Assembly (NCBI RefSeq): GCF_003149145.1
Contig: NZ_QGDQ01000002.1
Span: forward strand, 62,001-126,000
Direction of reading: 5' to 3'
From: Quadrisphaera granulorum
GTDB lineage: Bacteria; Actinomycetota; Actinomycetes; Actinomycetales; Quadrisphaeraceae
Length of the DNA stretch: 64,000 bases
Both the position numbers and the translations under genes were made by a program. This document shows positions 44,206 to 54,488 of this stretch, in pieces. The notes below the pieces were generated by a model. It had not been told where the DNA came from. It was given only the letters and a program-made list of their open reading frames with translations, and did no database searches. The first letter of the stretch is position 1, and the number at the start of each line of letters is the position of its first letter.

Positions 44206-46683
44206 AGAGCAACTGCACGTGCTGCACGTCACCAAGCGGATGCCGAGCGCAACCGGCGGTGACGCCGTCGTGGTGAGCGAACTCCGCCGCGCCCAGCACG
44301 CCGCAGGCATGACCACCAGCGTGCTGACCAGCCGATGCCGCGACATCGACGACGCCCCCGGCCTGCACCGCACGGGCCTGCCGCTGCAACAGCACCAGAT
44401 CGACGTCATCTCCCTGCGCCGCATCGTCTCGCTGCTCCTCACGGCGGTGCACGCGTGGTTCCTGGTGCGCCGGACGCGGCCCGACGTCGTCCACGTCCAC
44501 ACCGTCGACCTGGGCGCAGCCATCGCTCCCGCGTGCCTGCTGCTCGGCGTGCCCCGGGTGATCACCCTGCACGGCACGAGCATCGGCAACGCCTACTTCT
44601 CGCCCGCCAAGCAGCGCCTCGAGGCGCTCCTGCTGCGCCTCGGCGGCTACGCCGAGATCATGACCGTGGACCCCACCACCCTGCCGGCGCTGCGGGAGGC
44701 CGGAGCTACCGCTGCGAAGGCCGTGCTCAATGCGGTTCCCCTCGACCAGCCATCACGCCTCGACGCCGAGGCCGCTGCACCGGGGGGAGAGGCGGCACCG
44801 CTGCTCTTCGTGGGACGGCTCGAGCGGGTCAAGGGCGTCGACGTGCTACTCGACGCGCTCGCCCTGCTGGCCGCCGGCGGTCGCCGTCCCCGCCTCGACG
44901 TCGTCGGCGAGGGCAGCGAGCGTGAGGCTCTTGTCGCACAGGCTGCTCGCCTCGGGATCGCGGAGCAGGTGCGCTTCCTCGGGCGCCTGGATCAGCCTGC
45001 GGTGGCTGAGCTGCGCCGCAGCGCGAGCGCGCTGGTACTGCCCAGCCGCTACGAGGGGCTGGCGCTCGTGCTTCTCGAGGCGTGGGCCAGTGAGCTTCCC
45101 GTGGTGACCAGCGACGCCGGGGCGGTGCCGGAGGTGTGCCGCGACGGTGTCGACGCCCTCGTCGTCCCTGTCGACGATGCCGCAGCGCTGGCCGGTGCCC
45201 TGGAACGGCACCTCGACGACCCGGCCGCCGCTGCCCAGCGCGCTCGTACCGCGCGGCGCACCGCGCAGGAGCGGCACTCCTACCCGGCGCTGGCCACCGC
45301 ACTGGAGGACATCTACGCCGACGCGCGGGCCGCGTCCGGGTCGTCAGCGCTGGTGGTGAACTCCCTGGCCCAAGTGCTGGCCACGGCGGCCATGGCTGCA
45401 TCCGGGGCGCTGTTCTGGTTCCTGTGCGCACGGCTCTACCCGGCTCACGACGTCGGCCTGGCCACCGCGCTGATCTCGGCGAGCTCCGTGGTCTCGCTGG
45501 CCAGCCTGGCCGGCTTCCACACGACGTTCCTGCGGTACCTGCCGGGCAGCGCGCACCGCAGCAGGTACCTCGACACCGGGTTCCTTGTCTCCGCCGTCAC
45601 CGGGGTGGTGCTCTCGATCGGCCTGGTGCTCGTGCTGCCGGAGGTCGCCCCCGAACTCTCCCGGCTGCGGACCGACTGGACGGCGGCCGCCGCGTTCGTG
45701 CTCGTGACCGTCGCGACGAGCGTCAACACCCTCACCGATGCGGCGTTCATGGCCCTGCGCGCCGCGAAGTACAACCTCCTCTTCGACGGGGTGCTGCAGA
45801 GCGCGGGGCGCCTGCTCGGGGTCGCGCTGCTGGCCAGCGGCGGGTACCTGGGGATCTTCAGTGCTTCAGGTGCCGGAACGCTCCTCGCGACGGCGGCGAG
45901 CGTCGTCGTCCTGGTCCGCAGGTTCGCCTACCGGCCCCGCGGTCGCATCGACATCTCGGTGCTCACGCACGTGCGCGCGTACGCCGCCGGCAACCACCTC
46001 GCCTTCGTCGTCAACCTCGTGCCGACGTTGGCGATCCCGGTGCTGGCGCTGCATCAGTTGGGGGCAACGCAGGCGGCTCACCTGTCGATGGCCTTCACGG
46101 TGTCCAACGTCTTCTTCGGTGCCGCCTACGCCATCACCGCTGCCACCTTCGCCGAGGCGTCCTACGCCGAGCAGCCCCTCGCGCAGGTGCTGCGGCGCTC
46201 CGCGCGGGTACTCGCCGTGGTCGTCGTCCCGGCGACCCTGATCATGGTCGTGTTCGCCGGGCCGCTCCTGTCGGTGTTCGGCCCCGGGTACGCCGACGGC
46301 GCGAGCACCGCGCTCGTCGTGTTCGGGCTGAGCACGCCGCTGGTCGCCGCGTACGACCTCGCGACGGTGGTGCTGCGCTCCCGGCAGCGGTCGCTGCCGC
46401 ACGTGGTGGTCCAGTCGGTGTACTGCGTCACGGTGGTGGGCTGCATCGTCGCGTGGAGGGGCGCCGGCCCCGTCGGCACCGCGGCGGCGTGGGCCACCGG
46501 CACCGCTGTGGGTCTGGTGGCCGCGCTGATCGCGGTGGCTCGCACGCCCCGGGCCGAGGTGCCTGATACCAACAACACCCCTGACACCACCAACACCGCC
46601 GACAGCACAGCCAGTACTGACGGCGCCGACAGCCGGATCCCGGCCACTCCTCCCCCCTCCGTCTCCGTCGTCCAGGGAGCACC

Positions 46684-46687
<4 letters not shown>
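44198..46687 (+). CDS. Fusion of GT4 glycosyltransferase and polysaccharide flippase
   Basis: 829 aa in one frame. Residues about 8-380 are a GT4 enzyme: LHVTKRMPSATGGDAVVVSE, HGTSIGNAYFSPAKQ, LLFVGRLERVKGVDVLLDAL and LPSRYEGLALVLLEAWASEL. Residues about 385-795 hold 12 or so transmembrane helices in the MOP/Wzx-type flippase pattern (LVVNSLAQVLATAAMAASGA, YPAHDVGLATALISASSVVS, VFGPGYADGASTALVVFGLS). A polar Thr/Asp-rich tail ends the protein. Wzx-type proteins move lipid-linked sugar units across the membrane. The joining of a sugar-adding and a flipping activity in one chain is unusual. The ATG at 44198 overlaps the upstream stop by eight bases. Confidence 0.92.
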
Positions 46688-48081
<1,394 letters not shown>

Positions 48082-48090
48082 AGCGGCTTC

Positions 48091-49104
48091 TCAGCGGGGG
48101 TCGTGCTCGGCGTACCAGGCGGCGACGCGGCGGAAGCCCTCGTCGAGGTCGACCTGCGGACGCCACCGGAGCACCCGCTGCGTCTCGCGCTGGTCGAACC
48201 AGTGGGCGGTGCCCAGCTGCTCGGCCAGGAACGACGTCAGCGGGGGCTCCTCGGCTCCCAGCGGGTGACCGGCGAGCCGCAGGCCCTTCCAGATCGCCTC
48301 GACAGCGTGCCCCGCGGCGCTGGCCGCGCGCGTGGGAATCCGCCGGGTCGGCACGGGCGCACCACCGGCTACAGCCATCTTCGCGAGCAGCTCCCCCACG
48401 GTGCGAGGCTGACCGCTGGAGATGACGAAGGCGCGGCCGTGGGCGTCGTCGTCGGCGGCGTGGTCGAGTGCTGCGGCGATCGCCGCGGCAGCGTCGTCCA
48501 TGTACGTGGTGTCGATGAGGGCGGTGCCGTCACCGATGACCACCATGCGGCCGACCCGGGCCCGCTCGACCACGCGGCCGACCAGCTGCGTGTCGCCAGG
48601 GCCCCACACGATGTGCGGGCGGACGGCGACGACGGCGAAGCCCCCCTCACGGCCGGTGTCAGCGGCCAGGGCGATGAGCTCAGCGGCAGCCTTGGTGCGC
48701 GCGTACGGGCCTCGCGCGTGCTCGGGATCGGCCACGCCGGCTCCCTCGCCCACCAGCGACGACCCGGTGTGCGCCACCGATGGCGACGACACCTGGACGA
48801 ACCGGGTCGCGCCAGCCTCGCGGGCCGCTGCCAGCAGCGCGCGGGTCCCCTCGACGTTGATCGCCCGGTACTCCTCCTCCGGGCCGGTCAGCGCGACCTT
48901 GGCGGCCAGGTGCACCACCGCGTCGATGCCGTCGCAGGCGCGGCGGAGGGCCGCAGAGTCGGACATGTCGCCCTGCACGTCGCGCACTCCCGCGACGCCG
49001 CTCGGGCGGCGCTGGAAGGTGGTGACGTCATGGCCGCGGGCGGCGAGCACGGAGGCCGTCGTGCCGCCGAGCAGGCCGCTGGCGCCGGTCACGAGCACCT
49101 TCAC
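48091..49104 (-). CDS. oleD: OleD-like NADPH-dependent 2-alkyl-3-ketoacid reductase
   Basis: 337 aa short-chain/extended reductase. The nucleotide site is VLVTGASGLLGGTTASVLAA and the catalytic YxxxK is in ARGPYARTKAAAEL. In the olefin pathway OleD reduces the beta-keto acid made by OleA to a beta-hydroxy acid, which OleC turns into a beta-lactone. The ATG overlaps the oleBC stop by four bases, and the gene order oleA-oleBC-oleD confirms the assignment, since the sequence alone resembles general 3-beta-hydroxysteroid dehydrogenases. Confidence 0.92.
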   Translation of the reverse strand: MKVLVTGASGLLGGTTASVLAARGHDVTTFQRRPSGVAGVRDVQGDMSDSAALRRACDGIDAVVHLAAKVALTGPEEEYRAINVEGTRALLAAAREAGATRFVQVSSPSVAHTGSSLVGEGAGVADPEHARGPYARTKAAAELIALAADTGREGGFAVVAVRPHIVWGPGDTQLVGRVVERARVGRMVVIGDGTALIDTTYMDDAAAAIAAALDHAADDDAHGRAFVISSGQPRTVGELLAKMAVAGGAPVPTRRIPTRAASAAGHAVEAIWKGLRLAGHPLGAEEPPLTSFLAEQLGTAHWFDQRETQRVLRWRPQVDLDEGFRRVAAWYAEHDPR

Positions 49105-51845
49105 CGGGGCACCTCCACAGCGCCGACGATCCGGCTGTCGGCCGGGGTGCTGCCGGTGAGCACGCCGTCGGCCCAGGCGGCCACCCGCGTCCTGTCGACC
49201 TTGGAGCGGTGGCGGACGTCGGTGGGCAGCTCAGCGGTGACGAGCACGGCAGCCACCGGCACGGGCGTGCCCGCGGCGCGGCGGACGGCGTCGACCAGTT
49301 CCACCGATGCCGGTCCCGGAACGGGCGCCCCGGGCTGTCCCGTGGTTTCGACGACGACGACGGGCTGCTGCGTTCCGACAGGGCCGACGCCCACGACCGC
49401 TGCCCTCGCGATGCCCGGCAGCTGCAGCACGCGCTGCTCCGGACCGACCGGGGTCAGCGGCCCCGCAGCGGTGGTGATCACGTGGGCGAGGCGCCCCTCG
49501 ACCCAGATCCGTCCCGCGGCGTCGAGGTGGCCGACGTCGCCGGTGCGGTGCCAGCCAGGCTCACCGTTCTCTCCGGGGGTGTCGCGGATGCTCTCGCGCT
49601 GGACGTCCCAGAGCTGGTCGTAGTGGTCCTTCATGATGGGCGAGCAGACCACCAGCTCGCCCATCGGCGCATCGGCACCCTCGACCAGCGGCCCGACCGC
49701 CCGGCCGGTCTCGTCCAGGGCGGAGGTCGCCACTCGGGTGCCGGGCAGCGGAGACCCGACCAGCACGCCCTCGCCGGGGCCCGCGGCCTGCAGTTCGGTG
49801 AGGTTGGTCTGGGCCACGAGCAGGCCCTCGGTCATGCCGTAGGGGGTCCGGCACTCCGCGTGCGGCAGCACGTCACCCGCCGCAGCGAGCAGTTCGGTAC
49901 CCACGGGAGCCCCGGCCGAGAGCAGCAGCCTGACGCGGGCGAGTGCGGCGCGGCCGGCGTCGTCGACGTCGTCAGCGGTGGCCACCACCCGCCGCAGCGC
50001 GGCGGGTGAGGCGAACACCACCGGCGCTGCCGCCTCCGCGGTGTCGTCATCCGGGGCGACAGCGACCACCGCGCGCGCCAGGGCGGCCGCGGTGAGCGTG
50101 TCGGGCTTGGTGACGTCGGTCTCGGGGACCGCGGCCGTCGCGCCGAGCAGCGGCGCCAGGATGGCAAACGGCGCGAACGCCGCCACGAGTGATCCGCCCG
50201 GACCCAGCCCGCAGGTCTGCGCTGCGGCGTCACGCAGGGCCTGCAGCGTGGCGTGCGTGTGCACGACGCCCTTGGCGGGCCCGGTGGAACCCGAGGTGAA
50301 GAGCACCGCGGCCTCGTCGGACGACGACGGCTCGGGGAGCGGCTGGTAGCCCGTCGTCCCGCGACGGGCGCGACCCACGGCCTCGAGGTCGGCCAGGTGC
50401 TCGACAGGTCCGAGTGCACGGCGCTTCAGCCCCGTGCTGGGGCCGGCGAGCACGCGCCGTCCAGGCCAGTTCAGAGCTCGAGCGGCCAGCAGCGCCCTCT
50501 CGATGCCGATGACGACGGCGGGGTCGGCGCTGGCGACGGCCCGCGTGAGGCCCTTGACGCCGAGACCGGCGTCCGCGACCACCACCACCGCTCCCAGGCG
50601 CAGGCAGGCGCTGAACAGCGCGGACAGGTCCGGGCCCGGAGGCACGAGCAGAGCCACCCGCTGACCGGGCACGACGCCGGAGGCAGCGAGACCCTCGGCG
50701 AGGTCTTCGACGCGGGCGGCGAGCTGCTTCCAGGTGAGCGTCTCGGCGGGTGCGCCGGGGCGCAGCTGGGCAACGGCGACGGCGTCGTCCTGGGAACGCT
50801 CGCGCAGCGCTGCCCACAGCGGCGGACGCTTGGGGGCCGGGGTAAACGTGCTGGTCGGGCTGATCGGGGACGACGCGCCATGGAGCTGCTTCAGCCAGCG
50901 GACCACGGTTCCGGCGACTCCGCGCTCGGGCTCGACGTCCTCCACGAGCAGGTGGCCGGTGCCTTCGAACCGGTGGACGTCGGCCTGGGGCAGGCGGGCG
51001 CGCAGGTCTTGGAAGTACCGCTGCCGGAACACCGGGTCCGCCGGACCCCACAGGAGCAGCGAGGGCACTGCGTCAGCGCCGATGGCCGACAGGCCCGCCG
51101 CCACCCGGTCCAGCTCGGGCGCACTCGGGTGGCCGGGTGTCACGGGGATGTCAGCGACGAAGGCCCCGACGCCCGCCCGGCGCGCGGCGCCGCGGTAGGG
51201 CGCCAGGTAGCCCTCGGCTACACCCGGCGCCAGCGGCTTGCGGGCCGTGGCCACCGTCGCACGCATGAAGGCGTCGGTGGTGGTGGTGCCGAGCAGATGC
51301 AGGCCTTTGCTGGTGAAGGGCACGAGGATCGCCGGGAGGGCTGCGTCCTCGGGTTGGTGCACCGCGGTGTTGAGGAGGACGACGCCGTCCAGCACCTCGC
51401 GGTGACGGCCCGCCCACCCGGAGGAGATGACACCGCCCCAGTCGTGACCGATGGTCACCACGCGGGAGGGGCTCTCGCCGCCGGTGATGCCCAGGGCGTC
51501 GGTGAGACGGCCGAGGTCGTCGATGCGGCGCTCCAGACGGCGGCGCGTGCCGGTGCGCTCGGAGAAGCCCATGTCGAGCTGGTCCGGTGCCACCAGCCGC
51601 CACCCGGCCGCGGCGACGCGGGGGAGCAGCGAACGCCACAGGAACGACCACGTCGGGTTGCCGTGCACCGCGAGGAGCACGCCCACCGGCGGGGCACCGG
51701 TGGCCTCGTAGACCGCGTCGGCGCCGTCGAGGAGGTGGACGGTGCGGGTGATGCCATCAGCGTCGGTGAAGCTGACCAGGCGCGACCAGGCCGGGTCCAG
51801 GCCGGGAAGGCCGGCCGGGGGTAGCGCCGCAGGGGCGCGGGTCAC
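49101..51845 (-). CDS. oleBC: OleBC fusion: beta-lactone decarboxylase plus beta-lactone synthetase
   Basis: 914 aa. The N-terminal alpha/beta-hydrolase (about 15-320) is of the haloalkane dehalogenase type, with the nucleophile Asp in TIGHDWGGVISSGW and an oxyanion stretch LAVHGNPTWSFLWRSLLP. The C-terminal AMP-forming ligase-type domain (about 350-914) has VLFTSGSTGPAKGVVHTHA and TGDVGHLDAAGRIWVEGRL. OleC closes the beta-hydroxy acid to a beta-lactone with ATP, and OleB removes carbon dioxide to give a cis-alkene. Fused OleBC is known in actinobacteria such as Micrococcus. The GTG start overlaps the oleA stop by four bases. Confidence 0.95.
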   Translation of the reverse strand: MTRAPAALPPAGLPGLDPAWSRLVSFTDADGITRTVHLLDGADAVYEATGAPPVGVLLAVHGNPTWSFLWRSLLPRVAAAGWRLVAPDQLDMGFSERTGTRRRLERRIDDLGRLTDALGITGGESPSRVVTIGHDWGGVISSGWAGRHREVLDGVVLLNTAVHQPEDAALPAILVPFTSKGLHLLGTTTTDAFMRATVATARKPLAPGVAEGYLAPYRGAARRAGVGAFVADIPVTPGHPSAPELDRVAAGLSAIGADAVPSLLLWGPADPVFRQRYFQDLRARLPQADVHRFEGTGHLLVEDVEPERGVAGTVVRWLKQLHGASSPISPTSTFTPAPKRPPLWAALRERSQDDAVAVAQLRPGAPAETLTWKQLAARVEDLAEGLAASGVVPGQRVALLVPPGPDLSALFSACLRLGAVVVVADAGLGVKGLTRAVASADPAVVIGIERALLAARALNWPGRRVLAGPSTGLKRRALGPVEHLADLEAVGRARRGTTGYQPLPEPSSSDEAAVLFTSGSTGPAKGVVHTHATLQALRDAAAQTCGLGPGGSLVAAFAPFAILAPLLGATAAVPETDVTKPDTLTAAALARAVVAVAPDDDTAEAAAPVVFASPAALRRVVATADDVDDAGRAALARVRLLLSAGAPVGTELLAAAGDVLPHAECRTPYGMTEGLLVAQTNLTELQAAGPGEGVLVGSPLPGTRVATSALDETGRAVGPLVEGADAPMGELVVCSPIMKDHYDQLWDVQRESIRDTPGENGEPGWHRTGDVGHLDAAGRIWVEGRLAHVITTAAGPLTPVGPEQRVLQLPGIARAAVVGVGPVGTQQPVVVVETTGQPGAPVPGPASVELVDAVRRAAGTPVPVAAVLVTAELPTDVRHRSKVDRTRVAAWADGVLTGSTPADSRIVGAVEVPR

Positions 51846-52873
51846 CAGACGATCTCGCAGAACGCCGAGTTCAGGCCCGAGCCGACGCCCAGGCACAGCA
51901 CCCGGTCACCCGGCTCGAGCGAGTCAGCCTCGCGCGCCAGTGTCATGGGCAGGGACGCCGGCCCCACGTTGCCGAGCACCGGGTAGCTCTCCGGCACCTT
52001 CGACCACGGCACGCCGGTGCGCTCCACCAGCGCCGCCATGTGGATCTTGGAGACCTGGTGGAAGACGTACCGGGCTACGCCCGTGCTCCATCCCCACTCG
52101 GGCTCGGCGGCATCGAATGCCTCGCCGACCAGCGCCACGCCGTGCTCGAGCAGGCCGCGACCGTCCGCCACCATCTGCTCCGCGCTCGCCACGCACAGGC
52201 CGTGGTGGGAGCTGCCACTGCGGCCCACGCCGCCGGTGATGCGGTGGCCCTCGGGGTGCTCGTCGGCCCGGCCCAGCACGGCGGCGACCGCACCCGACCC
52301 CAGGGTCAGCGACGCGAACTCGTCGAGGTACTCCTGGCGCGTGACGGGCTGGTTGGCCAGTCTGTCGAGGGTCCTGTCGAACATCGGGCTGATGTCTTCG
52401 GCGCCCACCACGACGGCGTACCGGACCTGTCCGGAGTCGATCATGGCCGAGGCCGTCTGCAGCCCGTTGATGAAGCCCAGGCAGGCATTGGTGATGTCGA
52501 AGTTCATCGCCGACGTCGGAAGGCCCATCGCCTCGTGGACGACGGCGGACACCGCCGGCTCGAGGTGATACCTCGTCACGGAGGTGTTGATGACCATCCC
52601 GACGTCCGAGGCGTCGATCCCGGACTCCGAGAGCGCCTTCGACCCCGCCATGGCCGCCGCCTCGCCGCAGGAGACGTCAGCCGGGTAGAGGCGGCGCTCG
52701 CGGATGCCGGTCACGCGCTCGAGCAGGCCCGCGCGGATGCCGAGCCTCGCCATGGTGCCGGCGAGTCGCTCGTCCAGCTCGTCGGACGTGACGACGATCG
52801 GCGCCTCGATGGCGGTGATGGAGAGCAGGGCGGTGTTGGCCGCCCGCCAGCTCGTGTTGCCGTTCACGCACAC
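51842..52873 (-). CDS. oleA: OleA thiolase-fold head-to-head acyl-CoA condensing enzyme
   Basis: 343 aa. It joins two fatty acyl-CoA molecules to a 2-alkyl-3-ketoacid, the first step of long-chain olefin synthesis. The thiolase fold carries the nucleophile Cys in DITNACLGFINGLQTA, the His in VFHQVSKIHMAALVER and the Asn in YPVLGNVGPASLPM, as in FabH. A Glu expected to act as base in OleA could sit in the N-terminal third, but I did not align it. First gene of the operon, with a GTG/ATG start at 52873 near the tRNA-Leu terminator. Confidence 0.93.
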   Translation of the reverse strand: MCVNGNTSWRAANTALLSITAIEAPIVVTSDELDERLAGTMARLGIRAGLLERVTGIRERRLYPADVSCGEAAAMAGSKALSESGIDASDVGMVINTSVTRYHLEPAVSAVVHEAMGLPTSAMNFDITNACLGFINGLQTASAMIDSGQVRYAVVVGAEDISPMFDRTLDRLANQPVTRQEYLDEFASLTLGSGAVAAVLGRADEHPEGHRITGGVGRSGSSHHGLCVASAEQMVADGRGLLEHGVALVGEAFDAAEPEWGWSTGVARYVFHQVSKIHMAALVERTGVPWSKVPESYPVLGNVGPASLPMTLAREADSLEPGDRVLCLGVGSGLNSAFCEIVW

Positions 52874-52942
52874 CTCGTTCCAGGGCTCAGGACCCCCGAG
52901 GTTATCGGTCTCAGAGGGGTGGTGCCCGTGTCGCGAGATGCA

Positions 52943-52977
52943 TCAGGGCCCGGCCGCTGTCTGCGACCGGGCCCTGA
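52943..52977 (-). terminator. Terminator of the tRNA-Leu gene
   Basis: TCAGGGCCCGG and CCGGGCCCTGA make a perfect 11-bp stem with a 13-base loop, nine bases beyond the 3' end of the tRNA in its reading direction. Only a weak T-containing stretch follows. Confidence 0.7.
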
Positions 52978-52985
52978 ACTCGCGG

Positions 52986-53069
52986 TGCGCGAGGGGGGAG
53001 TTGAACCCCCACGCCCTTCCGGGCACACGGACCTGAACCGTGCGCGTCTGCCTATTCCGCCACTCGCGC
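52986..53069 (-). tRNA. tRNA-Leu (anticodon CAG)
   Basis: 84 bases without CCA. The acceptor stem pairs GCGCGAG with CTCGCGC, with discriminator A. The anticodon stem CACGG/CCGTG encloses TTCAGGT, giving anticodon CAG for CUG codons. A long variable arm (TGCCCGGAAGGGCG) marks a class II tRNA, and the T arm has GGGGGTTCAACTCCCCC. A tRNA-Leu beside fhaA is conserved in actinobacteria. Confidence 0.95.
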
Positions 53070-53221
53070 GAGCACCAGAAAAGCTAGCACGCTGGGCGCG
53101 GCACCCCGCGCAACACCCGCGGGAGGGGCTTCACGCCGCGCGGAGGACGCCATGAGCCAGCACTGCCACCACGCCGCGGATACGATCCAGAACCGGCTGC
53201 CGCACGCTGAGGGGAGGGGCC

Positions 53222-53950
53222 GTGGGAGTGCTCGACCGCTTCGAGCGCAGCGTCGAGCGCGTCGTCAACGGCGTCTTCGCGAAGGCTTTCAAGAGCGAGG
53301 TGCAGCCCGTCGAGCTGGCCAGCGCCCTGCGGCGCGAGGTCGACACGACGTCTGCCGTCGTCGGTCCCGGCCGCACGCTCGTGCCCAATGCGTTCACCAT
53401 CGACCTGGGCCCCGCCGACCACGAGCGCTTCTCCTCCTGGGAGGACGCGCTCGCCGCAGAACTGGCGACGGCGGTCACCGAGCACGCACGCGCCCAGCGG
53501 TACTCCTTCTCCGGGCCTGTGGTGGTGCGTCTGCAACGCGACGACGAGCTCGCCACCGGCGTGTTTCGGGTGCGCAGCGCTCGCGTCCGGGGCGGCATCG
53601 CGCCCGCGACGTCCGCCGTCGCCACTCCGGCCCACCCCGTCCTCGAGGTCGACGGCCGCAGCTACCAGATGACGAGCGAGCGGACCGTCATCGGGCGCGG
53701 GAGCGAGTGCGACGTCGTCGTCGACGACCCGGGCACCTCCCGGCGCCACCTGGAGGTGGTCCGCAGCGGCGGACGCACCACCGTCCACGACCTGGGCTCG
53801 ACCAACGGCACCAGCGTCGATGGCCGCCGCCTCGACGACGCGGGCGGACGCACCGCCGTGCTGCACGACGGCAGCCGCATCCAGCTCGGACGCACGACCG
53901 TGGTGTTCCACTCCGGCGAGAGCTCCGACAACCCCGACGAAGAGTGGTGA
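53222..53950 (+). CDS. fhaA: FhaA: DUF3662 and FHA domain protein
   Basis: 242 aa. The N-terminal DUF3662 domain (about 1-115, MGVLDRFERSVERVVNGVFA) and C-terminal FHA domain (about 150-235, with RTVIGRGSECDVVVDDPGTS and LGSTNGTSVDG) are joined by a short linker; mycobacterial FhaA has a much longer one. FHA domains bind phosphothreonine, and FhaA is a PknB partner acting at the site of peptidoglycan synthesis. GTG start with a GAGGGGAGG ribosome site. First gene of the kinase cluster. Confidence 0.95.
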   Translation: MGVLDRFERSVERVVNGVFAKAFKSEVQPVELASALRREVDTTSAVVGPGRTLVPNAFTIDLGPADHERFSSWEDALAAELATAVTEHARAQRYSFSGPVVVRLQRDDELATGVFRVRSARVRGGIAPATSAVATPAHPVLEVDGRSYQMTSERTVIGRGSECDVVVDDPGTSRRHLEVVRSGGRTTVHDLGSTNGTSVDGRRLDDAGGRTAVLHDGSRIQLGRTTVVFHSGESSDNPDEEW

Positions 53951-53954
53951 GCTC

Positions 53955-54488
53955 GTGAGCCAGCTCACCGTCACGGTCCTCCAGCTGGGCCTGCTCGTGC
54001 TCCTGTGGCTGTTCGTGCTGGGGGTCGTCACCGTGCTGCGGCGCGACCTGTTCGGCGCGCGCGCCCCCAGGCAAGAGCCTGCCGCGGCGGTTGCCGCACC
54101 TGACGCACCTGCTCGCCAGCCCGTCCAGCAACCGGCGGCCTCCCGGCCGGCTCCGGCCCCCGAGCGACGGCCCGAGACACCACGCTTGGTCCTGGTCACC
54201 GAGGGCCCTCGCTCCGGCACCCGCCTCGAGCTGGGCTCCTCGCCGATCCTGCTGGGCCGCTCCGACGACTGCACCCTCGTCCTCGGCGACGACTACGCCT
54301 CCGGCCACCACGCCCGCCTCGCACCTAGCCCGCAGTCCCCCGGAGGGTGGGTGGTGGAAGACCTCGGCTCCACCAACGGCACCACGGTGGGTCGTGGGTC
54401 GGCCGCCGTCCCCGTCCGCGGAGCGGTACCGGTGGGCGTGGGCAGCGTGGTGCGCGTCGGCCGCACCACCCTGGAGCTGCGCGCATGA
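53955..54488 (+). CDS. fhaB: FhaB (FipA): membrane-anchored FHA protein
   Basis: 177 aa. One transmembrane helix at the N-terminus (VLQLGLLVLLWLFVLGVVTV), an Ala/Pro/Gln linker, and a C-terminal FHA domain (about 85-175) with SPILLGRSDDCTLVLGDDYA and DLGSTNGTTVG. It is phosphorylated by PknA/PknB and interacts with division proteins in mycobacteria. The GTG at 53955 is chosen to keep the helix at the start. The stop overlaps the pstP ATG. Confidence 0.95.
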   Translation: MSQLTVTVLQLGLLVLLWLFVLGVVTVLRRDLFGARAPRQEPAAAVAAPDAPARQPVQQPAASRPAPAPERRPETPRLVLVTEGPRSGTRLELGSSPILLGRSDDCTLVLGDDYASGHHARLAPSPQSPGGWVVEDLGSTNGTTVGRGSAAVPVRGAVPVGVGSVVRVGRTTLELRA

